Of a stretch of 64,000 bases of DNA, positions 13,523 to 24,832 are shown piece after piece. Both the position numbers and the translations under genes were made by a program. Each line of letters opens with the position of its first letter. The first letter of the stretch is position 1. This DNA comes from Mycteria americana (lineage: Eukaryota > Chordata > Aves > Ciconiiformes > Ciconiidae): positions 148,351,519-148,415,518 of the forward strand of contig NC_134366.1 of assembly GCF_035582795.1 (NCBI RefSeq), written 5' to 3'. Below the pieces are notes generated by a model. That model was not told where the DNA came from, ran no database searches, and was given only the letters and a program-made list of their open reading frames with translations.

Positions 13523-16485
13523 CAAGTAGGGTTAGCCTTCCAGGTGGTGGGCACGCAATTGTGATACACAACCAGCTCTGGTACACAACCTTGCGCCTTC
13601 TCACAGTCACATGAGCGGTATCTCACTTACCAAATCCAAGGTTTCTTCCTTTTCACCTTCATCTTCCTGAGAACACACCTTAATCAACAGATTGTAATCT
13701 CAGGTGACATCTTCTGTATTCCCCCTATCTTCTTTGTAAGCATTAATGCAATATTCATAGTAGGAGACCAGACATACAGAGTGTGGGCCTCCTGTGCTCA
13801 GTAGAAAGCCCAGACACAGAAACATTACCTTTTGCTACAATTATGATATCATATGAAACATCAAAATATGCGCTGCAACATGGTTTGGAACTGGGGAAAT
13901 TTAGTATTTCTTCCTTGGATGATGCTGTCCTTCTTGAGCCTCCTTGTTCTTTCATCCCAGAACTGCCAATACCTCACATCCAGATCCCATAAGGGCTGGC
14001 ACTTGCAGCTGTCTCCTGGGAGTTTGCTGGTAGAGTGTCATATCCCTTCAAATAAACAAGGAGGACGATAAACCCAAGACCCTTTTCCCTTAGGGATGTA
14101 GCTCAGTTGCTGTCACCCTGAGTAAAGAACACAGCAGCACCAGCTCTCCCCACAGGCATGAGCATTGGTGACAGCATGAGCTCTACCACCAGATCAGAGC
14201 TCGCTAAACAGAACATGGACAAACCTGTTCCTGTAAATCCTGGTGGGGCAAAACCTGCAGTGGCCATATGATACAAAGAGCTAATCCAACTGCTTACTTC
14301 ACTTTCCCAGTCCAAATGCATTCAAAAGTTCTGACAAAACTTTCTCACAACCTGAATGCCATATTCTTTGTCCTGCCAGAAGAAGAGTAAAGCCAGCATA
14401 AAAACATTAAGTCTAAACTCTGTATTGCATGCTTTGGCTAATTCAACAGAAATTTTCACATACTGATTTTTGATCCAGATCAAATCTGGACTTAACAGAT
14501 CGTACCCTGCACCATGCAGCCACCACCTTCCTGCAAAGGGGAGTAAGCGCTTCTCACGTTCCCCGCAGAGGCCATCCTATCAACCTGCTTTGGTCAGGAG
14601 TTTTTGGTTCAGTGTAACAGTACGCTTCTCCACCTCTGATGCAATCTCATAACATTTTGCAGACAAAAGTACCTGAATGCAGATTGAACTCTTCTAAAAC
14701 CTTCTCAGCACACCATTAAATTTGAATGGGAAGTGGGCTGCGGTAGCTGGGCCTGTATAATGTGTCGGGTTAGTTGTAATCCTGTCACACAATATGCAAT
14801 CACTATCTGATACATTATTTGAAACCCTGCCAAACACACTTGAGAAATAAGTTATCTTACAAATGATTTCTGAAGAATTTCTTTTCTATTATAATTAAAA
14901 GCCCACTTTATATACACTAGGCATCTTATTTCCTTAATTATTTTCAAACAGTTCCTGAATGGTTTATGCATTCATCCCCAAACACACCAGCCTGTTATTC
15001 CCCACTGGAATATAACATATGCTGAAAATTAATTATTTGAATATCTAAATGACAAATATTCTTTTCCAATATCTGTTTGCTGACCAAAATTTCCATTATG
15101 AATTAAGCACGGCTAGGCAAGGTGCCTATTATAAGAAGAAAAGAGCAATGACATAACACAGACAAATACTAATTTATGGTATGGACCGGTCATACTGCCA
15201 GATCTGCACTACGTGTTGCACGCTATGTCATGGCTCGAGTACAAACCCCTTCAGACTATACATCTGCAACAGCAGCTGTTTTCCACCTGACATTATTGCC
15301 TAGGGTCCTCCAGCTGGAAAGGCAATGTCCACCGCTAGACCTCACTGGGGCTCCAGGCCTTGCAGAATCCTATCTCCAAGCTGTGTTTGGTAAAGTCCAT
15401 CATGTCCATACCTTGACTGCTGCCATCCTCTAGGTCTCTGTGGTCTTCTTTGCTTACCTTTGAGAGCCACCTTGAGCAATTTCTCTCAGCTGGTCACAGT
15501 TTTAATGTCTACTGCTTCTATCCTTCTCTTTGGTATTATTTTCCAGTGAAATATAGACACAAACATCTATATTTAAAAAAAATCATCATTATTCTCTTCT
15601 GAACAAATGCCAAAAAGCTTTAAAATTAATAGCATTCAATCCCTGAATAACACCTTTCTGCAAACTTGAATGTGGCAACAAAACACTTTGAGCTTTCAGT
15701 TTGAATCGTTTGGATTTTATTACTGTATTGCGCATGACAACAATCTTAATAATAAAGCAGGAAAACAATTTTTCATTACATAATATCTTTGATTTTTAAC
15801 AAGTCAAATCCTTTTTGGTAAATCTTCATACATCTATTAGGAATCCTAAAATATACTTCGAATTGCATAGAAATAAAGGAATTATAGTTTTAACCAAGAG
15901 AAAGACAATATCAGGCTGGGTTTTTTATGTGTTCCAAACTCATATCTAATTCCCAGTCTAACTGCATGAGGTCAGTGCCTTGATTCTAACCTTCAAAGAA
16001 GACAACAGGTAAAGTCATTGCCATGTTAATAACTGCTTTCAACTGAGAAACCGCCAAGGTAGCTGCATTTTTATGTGATAAAGCTCACTGTAAATGGTTG
16101 TGACCATAATGAAGGCTTTTGAAATTTGGAGGTAAAATATTTGAAGTGAAGAGGAGGAACCTGTGAAACCAACTCCTAGAAACAGGTCAGAAAAATACAA
16201 AATGCAACTATTTTGGAATATGACTCCATATTCAAGGGCTTTTGGATTTGAACATGCTTTTGCTGTAACTTTTCCCAATGATTTAAGAGGTATAAGTGTA
16301 AAAAAATTTGTCCCAGAAAAACACAACCAGACAGTCAGACTGAGAAAAAAGTGAAAGAGTAAAAGAGGTGTTTTATATGGCCAGTGTTTTGAATGACCAA
16401 TAAGTTAGTAATGCAAACTACAGAGCAAAGTTTCAAGCTTTCTGAAGTTTTGGGGTTTGGTTGTGGGGGGGTTTGTTTTTTTTTT
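13523..16485. other. Intergenic, no gene recognised
   Basis: Short open frames only, none with recognisable similarity. From 16450 a T/G-rich run leads into the G-rich motif at 16486. Confidence 0.5.
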
Positions 16486-16502
16486 GGGGGGGGTGGGTGG
16501 GG
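16486..16502 (+). other. Strong G-quadruplex motif
   Basis: GGGGGGGGTGGGTGGGG: at least four runs of three G with loops of one or two bases on the plus strand. It is preceded by another run of seven G (about 16465-16471) and a T run. Confidence 0.85.
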
Positions 16503-18011
16503 TTTTTTTTAAGCCTCTAGTTGCAACCTATTAAGGAAGTATGGGCTTGCTGTAATTATAGATGAAACCTTAACTGTCACTTCTAAAAAAGAACACAACC
16601 AGTTGTTTTTAAAGTGATATAAAAGACAAGTCCATGAAAAAAAAGTCCTATCTTGATGTAATAAAATGTTTCTTAAGAGAATGCTCAAAAGCAAACAAAA
16701 GTTGCTTGTGAGTTGGATTTTAATGAGCTTCCAGGAACATTTATGACATATCAACCCCAGTGACCACAGGTGGATATCCCTGCTGGGTAACACTCAGCTG
16801 CTCCTGAATAAAACAAGAGAGAGCAAACAAACAGAAGAGACAAAAGAAAAAAAGAAGAGATTTATGTCAGGGTACACTTAATGAACACCTGCACTTCACA
16901 GGCCTGGGTAACTATTTACCACCTTCTTCCCTCCAGATAAATATCTACTAAGAAATTACTCCTCTTTCTGTATCACTGACAAATTAAATGAAACCCTTGA
17001 AGAGTGCTCGGAGGCAAACTACGCATAGGTTAATTTTCCTTTTTTGTATGCCAGGAAAATAATCATCATGGGAGCACCTAATTAAAAAGGACTCAACCCT
17101 TTGTGCGCGGTCATGCTTGTTGCTTCATAACAGAATGACTATTTATCTGGACATGGAGAATGCAGTTAAACAGAGCTTCCAACTTTAGTGGTCCAGCTGC
17201 TTGGGATCAGAGCACCCTAACAGTTATCCACCAGAAAATCACCTGTGTAAACTTCAATTTGGCCACAGTGAGAGAAATCACAAGGTATTATTACATATGG
17301 GAGAAAGATCTCAACAACCTTCACTGCCAGTTAAGGAACTTGGCCTATTTGTCCAGATCTGCCTGCCTTCCTCTCCTTATTTGCAATGAGGATTTATGCA
17401 TGGGCATGCTGGGCCTGTGCGAGACATTTATAAACCCAAAACAAGCTACCCAAAGAGGCTAGTAGCCTGTAATCAATCCTTGGCACTTTGCAACCTGAAT
17501 ACAAGCCCTATTTGCAAGCCATATGCCACAGCTAATGGGGACCTTGGTGTACAAACACCCCACCCCAACAGTGCTCAAAAGCTAATTCTGCAGAGAGAGT
17601 AGAAGGGCAGCAAAATAAGCAATCCATTCTAGATACTTTTCCAAAAAAAGTCCCTCTCAGAGCATGGAAAACAACCACTCTCCATTGCACACTGCAAACC
17701 AACTGGTAGCAGTTCAGAAGGTGAGGCCGTAAGTTCCTCCAGAGCTGCCCAGACCAGAAGCTGAAATTCTGTGCTGAATGTCCAGCACACTATTTTTCAC
17801 AGGCTGAAATCTATCCCCAAGACAGTGTGCCATCCTGTCCATCAAACGCTTCTGTAAACCACCCATGCCCTTGTGGTATGAAAAACGTGTATGCCAACAG
17901 AGGACAACCTGTTTTTCAAAGATGGTCTCCCAAGGACTGACAGGAATCTGGAATAGCTGAAAAGTGAAGTTTAAAGGCTAGAGGTAGAAGTCATGTTAAT
18001 CAAATTTACTT
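16503..18011. other. Intergenic, no gene recognised
   Basis: Small frames at 17160-17602 overlap in two frames without a recognised domain. No repeats stood out until the palindromes at 18.0-18.25 kb. Confidence 0.5.
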
Positions 18012-18037
18012 AGGTGTCTAATCCAGATTAGTCACCT
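18012..18037. repeat. Imperfect 26-base palindrome (AGGTGTCTAATC)
   Basis: AGGTGTCTAATC (18012-18023), a 2-base spacer CA, then GATTAGTCACCT (18026-18037); arms match at 11 of 12 positions. The TTAGGTG(C/T)CTAA core recurs nearby and elsewhere in the window. Confidence 0.6.
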
Positions 18038-18197
18038 GAGCATATCCAGGAGGTTTATCCCACTTAGCTTGCAGTCCTGACCACAGGCTGGGATGGCAGT
18101 TCCTCAGGAGATGACTGTTCCTGTTCAATGAACATAAATGGAAATTAAACATTAGTCTGGAATAGACATGGAGTGTCAGACTGTTTAGACTTGTTTT

Positions 18198-18245
18198 AGA
18201 TTAAGACACTTGCATTTAGGCACTCAAATGTGCCTGTCTTAATCT
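18198..18245. repeat. Inverted repeat with 11-base perfect arms
   Basis: AGATTAAGACA (18198-18208) and TGTCTTAATCT (18235-18245) are perfect inverted arms around 26 bases that include TTAGGCACTCAAATGTGCC. With the palindrome at 18012 it may belong to one old repeat spanning about 17990-18260. Confidence 0.6.
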
Positions 18246-21036
18246 CAGACTGAATCCTGCCCTGAACTTCTAGCACAGCCTAGGAAAATATTGTCTTCAT
18301 GGGTTGAGGAGAAGCTACTATCTGGAATAATCTTCCCCAAGTTCTGCAATCAAGCAGAACTCTGTGCAGTAATTTTTTAAGCTCCTGAATAATCCAAATT
18401 GGTCATTTTCAGATTTTCAACATTTATGAGCAAAGAGCAACTCACAGCACAATCATAGAGCAGATCTTCTTCAGGTGTTAAACTCCTATTACTTTTTGTT
18501 TTTCCTTTAAAATATCCCAGAGGAAATAATTTCTTTCTAGAAATATTAGTGCTCTTTCCTTCATTCTTTCTATTCATCTCAGTCGCCTCTTTACTTTCTG
18601 CTACACCATAAATGATAGTGTATTTGCTTCATCTTCTCTGTCTCCTCGTTTCATAGCCTCAAATGACTCCTTTTATAAGTGGTTACACAATCTTCTGCTG
18701 CACTGCCCTAGATCTGAAGAAAAAAGACCTTGTATTCTTTATTTTAGATGCTAAATAAGGAGAAAAAGGATGAAAATTCTATTTGCAAAAGATTCTTCAC
18801 TCAGATTTCTATATTCTAACTACTGAACATGCATTTTCTGCATTCACAAACTTTGGCTACATAGTCAGAACACAATACTTAGAGAAAACAGCAGACTGGT
18901 ATTATTGCATTAATGTCAAAACAAATGTTCCATGCTTTGATGGCAAGAAAGTCAGTCCATCACCAAGGGTCAATTGCTTTTGCTGAAGGTGGCTTAGTTG
19001 TCATTAAAACAAATACACTGTTGTGACAAAAGCATCATAGGAATTATGCTCTGTGCCCCTTACAAAAGGAGCCTTGACATCCTACAACAAAACTGGACCT
19101 TTAGTACAAAAGGCCAAAAGCTTCAAATACTCTGTGTATGACAGAAGAGAACAGGAGAGGTCAAAGTGCACCTCCTGGTGTCTTATGTCCTCATAATAGC
19201 AGCTAGTGAAAAAATGGATTATCCTAGGAAATGGACCATATACTACAAAGGCAGAAAAAGGACTCTCAATGTTCTTTGCCAGCCTGACCAGGGGAAATCC
19301 TGACCCCAAGTCCCCAGTGTGTGAATGGACGGGTACCCAAGCTGCTTCACAGTCAACTTGGGGCACCCCCTGTGCCCTCCCCAACATCCCGACTCCGACT
19401 GGGGCCAAACTCCAGCGCTACTGGGAAGCACGTTCAAGGATGTAGGATTCTGTCTCATTTGGGAAGTGTGAATTTGCAGATTCTTTCAAACATATTGCAA
19501 GATGTTTATCTCACAGTGTGTTGATACCAAAAAGATACCCACTACGCTGTAGTCTTCATAAACAAAATATATTGCTTCAAACTGAAAATAAGACAGTAAT
19601 TCAATAGAGAAATTTATAGACAACATACAATACTTGAATTCGTTTTAAAGACTGCACTTATAGTCCCCCTTGGGTTAAAGCTTTTCTAACACATCAGGGA
19701 GAATCAAGCAAACAAAGTCTATATTTTTGCATAGAGTGTTTTATGTTCAATACTTCAATATTTATGTGTGGCATTATTTACCCTACACAAAAATATAGGC
19801 TTTGTGTCTTTCATTTATTCAATACTTCAGAATTGCTAATACCCATGGGTTTATTACACCCACAGGTTTATTCCTCTGACAATCCTTACCTCAGAAAAAT
19901 GAAATTTTTACATTTTAAATTAAAGCTAACTCTAATTTGCAATTGTAATGTACTGTAAGAGATTATTATACAGTATGTGTGCCAAAGGAACTGCCTTATG
20001 CTGGTAAGGTACACTATAGTAAGGGCTGCTGTGAATGAATATGACACATGAGAACAGGGGAAAAAATAAATCAAGTAACTCAGGTTACTAACTATAACAA
20101 CTCCACGCTGCTAAAGTAACTTCAGACATGGCTGATAATCTGATGGAACCCACCAGTCTCTCCAACCTGGCAAGGAAACATCACTCACACACTACTCACC
20201 TGCAAAACAAACAAACAATGTCTTTGTAACTATGCAGAAAAAATGATGTCCCCAGGGTATCTCCCTTTTTTAATTGCCTTGGCATTAGTTCTTCTGTTGT
20301 AGAACATTTTATCAAGGAATCTTTCTGGATATATTGCATAAACAGAAAATCCTCAGTGCATCAGTTACAAATGTCCACCTTCCTATTGAGCCTAGACCTA
20401 TTCTAGGTGTCGATGTCAATGCTCCCTACTCCAAGAAGCCACTCTGAAACAAAGCTGCTAATGCTCTTCCCAGATCTCTCTGAATTGCTAGCCTGCTAAG
20501 CTACCTTTGTTTAATTCCACTCCCTCGCCAAGGAAGCTCCCGTTCCATCACAATCGTCCTCTTCCTTCAGAGCTAGAAGCAGGATACCAGGTATAGCTTG
20601 GCTATACCATCTCCAGGACCCACTTCTATACTGTGAGTGGTGAAAAAAGGAAAGATTCACTCAGGATGATGCTGTAGTACCTTTTGTAGAGCCAGCTGAT
20701 ACATATCAAGCCTAAATTACTTGCTCCCTGCATCCCAGAGATCACTTCCATAGCCCTGCTACAGGACATAGAAGTTAATAAATCTTCAGTTCTACCATTT
20801 CTCAAGGTGTTTGCTATCCTTGATGCAGCAGGAACAGAGCTCATGCTCCTTGACAGCTTTAGGTGCCCTGCAGAAAGGGACTACTGCACATCCCTCATGA
20901 ACAACCACAAGGGTTCATAGGATTTGTGGTCTGAAATGGGCCAGATGTTCCCACAGAACATAGAGGTTGGAGGCAGGGGTGCCAAGTGTCCTCTTACCCT
21001 GGTTATGTGCATTGGCTGGCTTTATGTGAGAATGCC
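18246..21036. other. Intergenic upstream of the CR1, no gene recognised
   Basis: AT-rich with a short GC-richer patch near 19320-19430. The 108-codon minus frame at 19082-19408 shares its region with several overlapping frames and has no recognised domain. Confidence 0.5.
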
Positions 21037-21074
21037 CATCTATAAATGTGACAGGCATCTACAAATGTGACGCG
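21037..21074 (+). repeat. Two 19-base tandem copies at the CR1 5' junction
   Basis: CATCTATAAATGTGACAGG (21037-21055) is followed directly by CATCTACAAATGTGACGCG (21056-21074), then by CATTTACAAGAAG of the CR1 coding region. The shared CAT(C/T)TA(T/C)AA start suggests the repeat came from the CR1 edge itself or from slippage during insertion. Confidence 0.75.
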
Positions 21075-22480
21075 CATTTACAAGAAGGGCTGGAAGGAGG
21101 ATCCAGGGAACTACAGGCCTGTCAGCCTGACCTCAGTGCCGGGTAAGGTTACGGAGCAGATCATCTTGAGTGCCATCACATGGCACATACAGGACAACCA
21201 GGGGATCAGGCCCAGCCAGCATGGGTTTATGAAAGGCAGGTCCTGCTTGACCAACCTGATCTCCTTCTATGACAAGGTGACCCATTTAGTGGATGAGGGA
21301 AAGGCTGTGTGGATGTTGTCTACCTGGACTTTAGTAAAGCCTATGGCACCCTTTCCCACAGCATTCTCCTGGAGAAACTGGCTGCTCATGGCTTGGACAG
21401 GCGTACGCTTCACTGGGTAAAGAACTGGCTGGATGGCCGAGCCCAGAGAGTGGTGGTGAATGGAGTTAAATCCAGTTGGCGGCCGGTCACAAGCGGTGTT
21501 CCCCAGGGCTCAGTATTGGGGCCAGTTCTGTTTAACATCTTTATCAATGATCTGGACGAAGGGATCGAGTGCACCCTCAGTAAGTTTGCAGGTGACACCA
21601 AATTGGGTGGGAGTGTAGATCTGCTTGAGGGTAGGAAGGCTCTACAGAGGGACCTGGACAGGCTGGATCAATGGGCTGGGGCCAATTGTGTGAGGTTCAA
21701 CAAGGCTCAGTGCCGGCTCCTGCACTTGGGTCACAACAACCCCATGCAACGCTACAGGCTTGGGGAAGAGTGGCTGGAAAGCTGCTCAATGGAAAAGGAC
21801 CTGGGGGTGCTGGTTGACAGCCGGCTGAACATGAGCCAGCAGTGTGCCCAGGTGGCCAAGAAGGCCAATAGCATCCTGGCTTGTATGAGAAATAGCATGG
21901 CCAGCAGGACTAGGGAAATGATTGTGCCCCTGTACTTGGTACTGGTGAGGCCGCACCTCAAATACTGTGTTCAGTTTTGGTCCCCTCACTACAAGAAAGA
22001 CATTGAGGTGCTGGAGCGTGTGCAGAGAAGGGCAACGAAGCTGATGAAGGGTCCAGAGCACAAGTCTTATGAGGAGCGGCTGAGGGAACTGGGGTTGCTT
22101 AGCCTGCAGAAAAGGAGGCTGAGGGGAGACCTTATCGCTCTCTATAACTACCTGAAAGGAGGTTGTAGCGAGGTGGGTGTTGGTCTCTTCTCCCAAGTAA
22201 CAAGTGATAGGACAGGAGGAAATGGCCTCATGTTGCGCCAGGGGAGGTTTAGACTGGATATTAGGAAAAATGTCTTCACGGAAAGGGTTGTCAAGCATTG
22301 GAACAGGCTGCCCAGGAAAGTGGTGGAGTCGCCATCCCTGGAGGTATTTAAAAGATGTGTAGATGTGGTACTCAGGGACATGGTTTAGTGGTGGACTTGG
22401 CAGTGCTAGGTTAATGGTTGGACTTGATGATCTTAAATGTCCTTTCTAACCTAAATGATTCTACAATTCTATGATTCTAA
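21056..22480 (+). mobile_element. CR1 LINE, 5'-truncated, with intact 3' end
   Basis: This is the 3' third of a CR1 non-LTR retrotransposon. It starts abruptly inside the reverse-transcriptase gene ([16 protein letters not shown]), as is usual for 5'-truncated insertions, and runs through the end of ORF2 at 22388. A short 3' UTR follows (TTGGACTTGATGATCTTAAA) and then the CR1 8-base-type terminal repeat ATTCTATGATTCTAA, ending near 22480. Compared with a full-length element of about 4.5 kb, roughly 1.4 kb remains. The well-preserved frame suggests a fairly young insertion relative to the other LINE remnants here. No clear target-site duplication was seen, as expected for CR1. Confidence 0.95.
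21067..22388 (+). pseudogene. CR1 ORF2 reverse-transcriptase remnant (frameshifted, catalytic motif altered)
   Basis: This codes for the C-terminal part of CR1 ORF2, a protein that in intact elements makes cDNA at the target site. The first frame gives NYRPVSL and [10 protein letters not shown], typical RT finger motifs. At about 21308 a two-base duplication (GCTGTGTGG) shifts the frame, which resumes from 21309 for 359 codons. In that frame motif A is YLDFSKAYG (first Asp kept), motif B is [11 protein letters not shown] (residues 62-72), and motif C reads FAGD (residues 93-96, 21585-21596) where the family has FADD. It continues through [14 protein letters not shown] and [14 protein letters not shown] to a normal TAG stop at 22386-22388. 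The frameshift, the lost catalytic Asp and the missing N-terminus with endonuclease show that this copy cannot work by itself. The 359-aa frame alone could be mistaken for a host gene. Confidence 0.93.
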
Positions 22481-23395
22481 GAGTGTCTTAAAAAGGCATG
22501 TATGAAAACAGATCCCATTGCCATCCTGTCTTGTTTGACAGCCAGTGACTGTGGCATGCGAGTTACTCTCCCTGATGTGGTCTATCAAGTGTTTCCTGCT
22601 TAAAACCAATAAACTGTGAGAGTGTTATTTGTTCCCCCACCTCCCACTATTTTAATTTTCACTGCAAACACAGCTTATTTACACTCTGTCTCTTTTAAAA
22701 ATCAAGTGTCAACCGAGTGCTAAACTGCTGCTATTTGCCAATGTTTCATTAACACCTTATTAGCTTCCAACAGCTGAAGGTGACTGGACCCTCACCTCTG
22801 TTTACTTCCTCAAAGTAACAGTTAACTGAAGCATCAGGATAGAGGCACCCCTGTAAATATGACTGAAAACAAATACGCATGCAGAATATAATCATGCACA
22901 ACTTCAGCCAGATCTGCTAACAGACACATCTAGTTAATTTTATGCACAGTCACATACTATCAAGTTTGGAGCTCAGATTCTTATTAGAGATGATATTAAA
23001 GATCTCTGTGTGCTTTTTTCCCCTTGTCCATATCAGAAACTGGCTAAAACAGAAATACAAACCCTGTACAAATTATGCCACTAATAGTTTGCTATTTCAG
23101 TTTAAATACCAGGTAGGAAGGTGTGATCCTCTTGTCATGTAAATGAGCACATCTCCACTGATTCCCATAAAGCTAAACCTCTGGCATGTATATACACATT
23201 TTTCTATACTGAATCCCAGTCCATATAGCTATAACTGTAAAAGAAAGAAAGAAGGGGGGAAAAACAGCAAAACCCTAGAAATAGGACTCCCAGAGCAGGA
23301 AGACAGGAAACATCCTCCTTCAGAGGGATCCCTGAGGGATTAAAACCTTTCTTTAGCTTTCCCCTATTCTACCGCCCTACTGTCCCTTTTTGGTT

Positions 23396-23411
23396 CCCCC
23401 CCCCCCCCCCC
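23396..23411 (+). repeat. Poly-C run, 16 bases
   Basis: Sixteen consecutive C between TGGTT and TTTCCC; on the minus strand a 16-base G run. Length may vary between individuals or sequencing reads. Confidence 0.9.
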
Positions 23412-23475
23412 TTTCCCTATTCTCATCTAGTTTGAAAGCAAAGGGACAGGACAGCTTAAATATATATGTTTGGCA

Positions 23476-23490
23476 TCTCTCTCTCTCTTC
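23476..23490 (+). repeat. Short (TC)n repeat
   Basis: TCTCTCTCTCTCTTC; a minor simple repeat. Confidence 0.8.
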
Positions 23491-24500
23491 CTCTGTTTTT
23501 CATTTTATGAAAAATCTTTCCTGATGTTTTTTCTCCCACACTTCCAGACCAGCATTCTGCAAACCTGAAAAAAGGAGCCAACTTGGTGAAGGCAATTTAT
23601 AGAGGTTTCTGCTACCCTGTCCCAATGGGTAGGGCCTTTTGAACTACAGGTTTTGCTAATGCTAGAGAAGCTGGAGCTGTTCTGGTTGTTCTCCAGTTCA
23701 TACCTCTATTTTTGATGGCCCGTTGGTTTCTACAACTGCATTGCACTTGTATTAACACTGGGAGCTTGGTGATCAGAGTGCTAGTTACCACTTTTCGTCA
23801 TCCAAACAGGAAGAATTCAGATGTTTCCAATGAGCTAAAACGGGGGAGGTCTCTTCTATCATAATAAGCATTCAAGAACTTGAACCAATCTTTTCTGATT
23901 TTGGTAATCATTCTCATATCAACTATAACATTTTCATACTGTTCTTCATGCATATAATGAAAAAAAAGTTTGCTTTCTCAAATATTCTCTGAAAAAGCTG
24001 ACAAAACACAAAGAAGCTAAGGTGGAAAGAATAAAAAGAAAGGAATTGGCAGGTATTTGGGAACAGAAGTACAAAGAATCATATGGGTGATTAAAAAAAA
24101 ATGAATAAAGTTAATGAGATGTTGGTATCACTAACAAAAGTAGTGTACCCCAGCCTTTGCAAGGCTGGAACCTTGAATTATTATTCTCATCTCAAAATAT
24201 TGTGTTAAACTAGAACATTTTAAAAATAATTGTTAACTCATAACTTGAACATTCATGTAGCTTATCTGATATGATCAATATTTTTTTGCACCTACCCAGG
24301 AACACTCCCAGGTTTTACTAGTTTTGGTATAGGTCAATGGATAAATTTTATTCTGTTATTCTTTTAGTGTTCACTCTGTTTATTCTTATTGTTATACACA
24401 GACTTGTGTTCAAAGATTTTAAAAAGTCTGCAGGGCGGTATATTTTACTTGAGGAATGGAATGAATGCTTTGCTCTCAGTTCTGTCTCTGCAAGTACATT

Positions 24501-24610
24501 GGACCAGATTTTGGTCTCATTAGCACCAATATAAATCTGGAATAGTTCCACTAGTCTCTGTAATGTTACTCCCAATACATGCTGATTTAACTGAGATCAC
24601 AAGCTGGTCC
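24501..24610. mobile_element. Small element with inverted ends (MITE-like, ancient)
   Basis: The 20 bases at 24501-24520 (GGACCAGATTTTGGTCTCAT) match the reverse complement of 24591-24610 at 16 of 20 positions, bounding a 110-base unit. The interior (AATATAAATCTGGAATAGTT) and the following CCATTGACCTAAGTGG resemble a short palindromic repeat family I recall from turtles and crocodilians (GTAAATCCGGAGTAACTCC type). The family name was not determined. Confidence 0.6.
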
Positions 24611-24784
24611 ATTGACCTAAGTGGTGTCAGTGGGGATGTACTGAGAAGAAAATTTGATCTACTAAATTCAAATCCTTGAGGTGTTGTTCTAGCAGCCAAG
24701 TTATTTAGAAAGAAAACACTGAACTTGAATGTTGACCCTCCATCCCAGCTGGATCTCCATGTAAACTGTGCTCCTGCTGTAGCC

Positions 24785-24832
24785 TTTTAAATAGATCAGC
24801 AATTTACATTTTAAATAGATCAGCAATTCAAA
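24785..24832. repeat. Tandem duplication, 24-base unit
   Basis: 24785-24808 and 24809-24832 share TTTTAAATAGATCAGCAATT exactly and differ only in the last four bases (TACA and CAAA). A recent local duplication. Confidence 0.9.

Larger units (their letters stand above)
22481..24500. other. Intergenic with simple repeats
   Basis: Contains a 16-base C run and a short TC repeat, listed separately. No gene was recognised. Confidence 0.5.

Noticed and set aside
17160..17602. Two overlapping 60-100-codon frames as a small gene
   Set aside because: Both frames are open over the same bases, neither has a domain, and there is no context to choose one.
19355..19380. Possible CTCF site around GGCACCCCCTGTGCCC
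   Set aside because: Only the G-run part fits the motif; the flanking key positions do not match.
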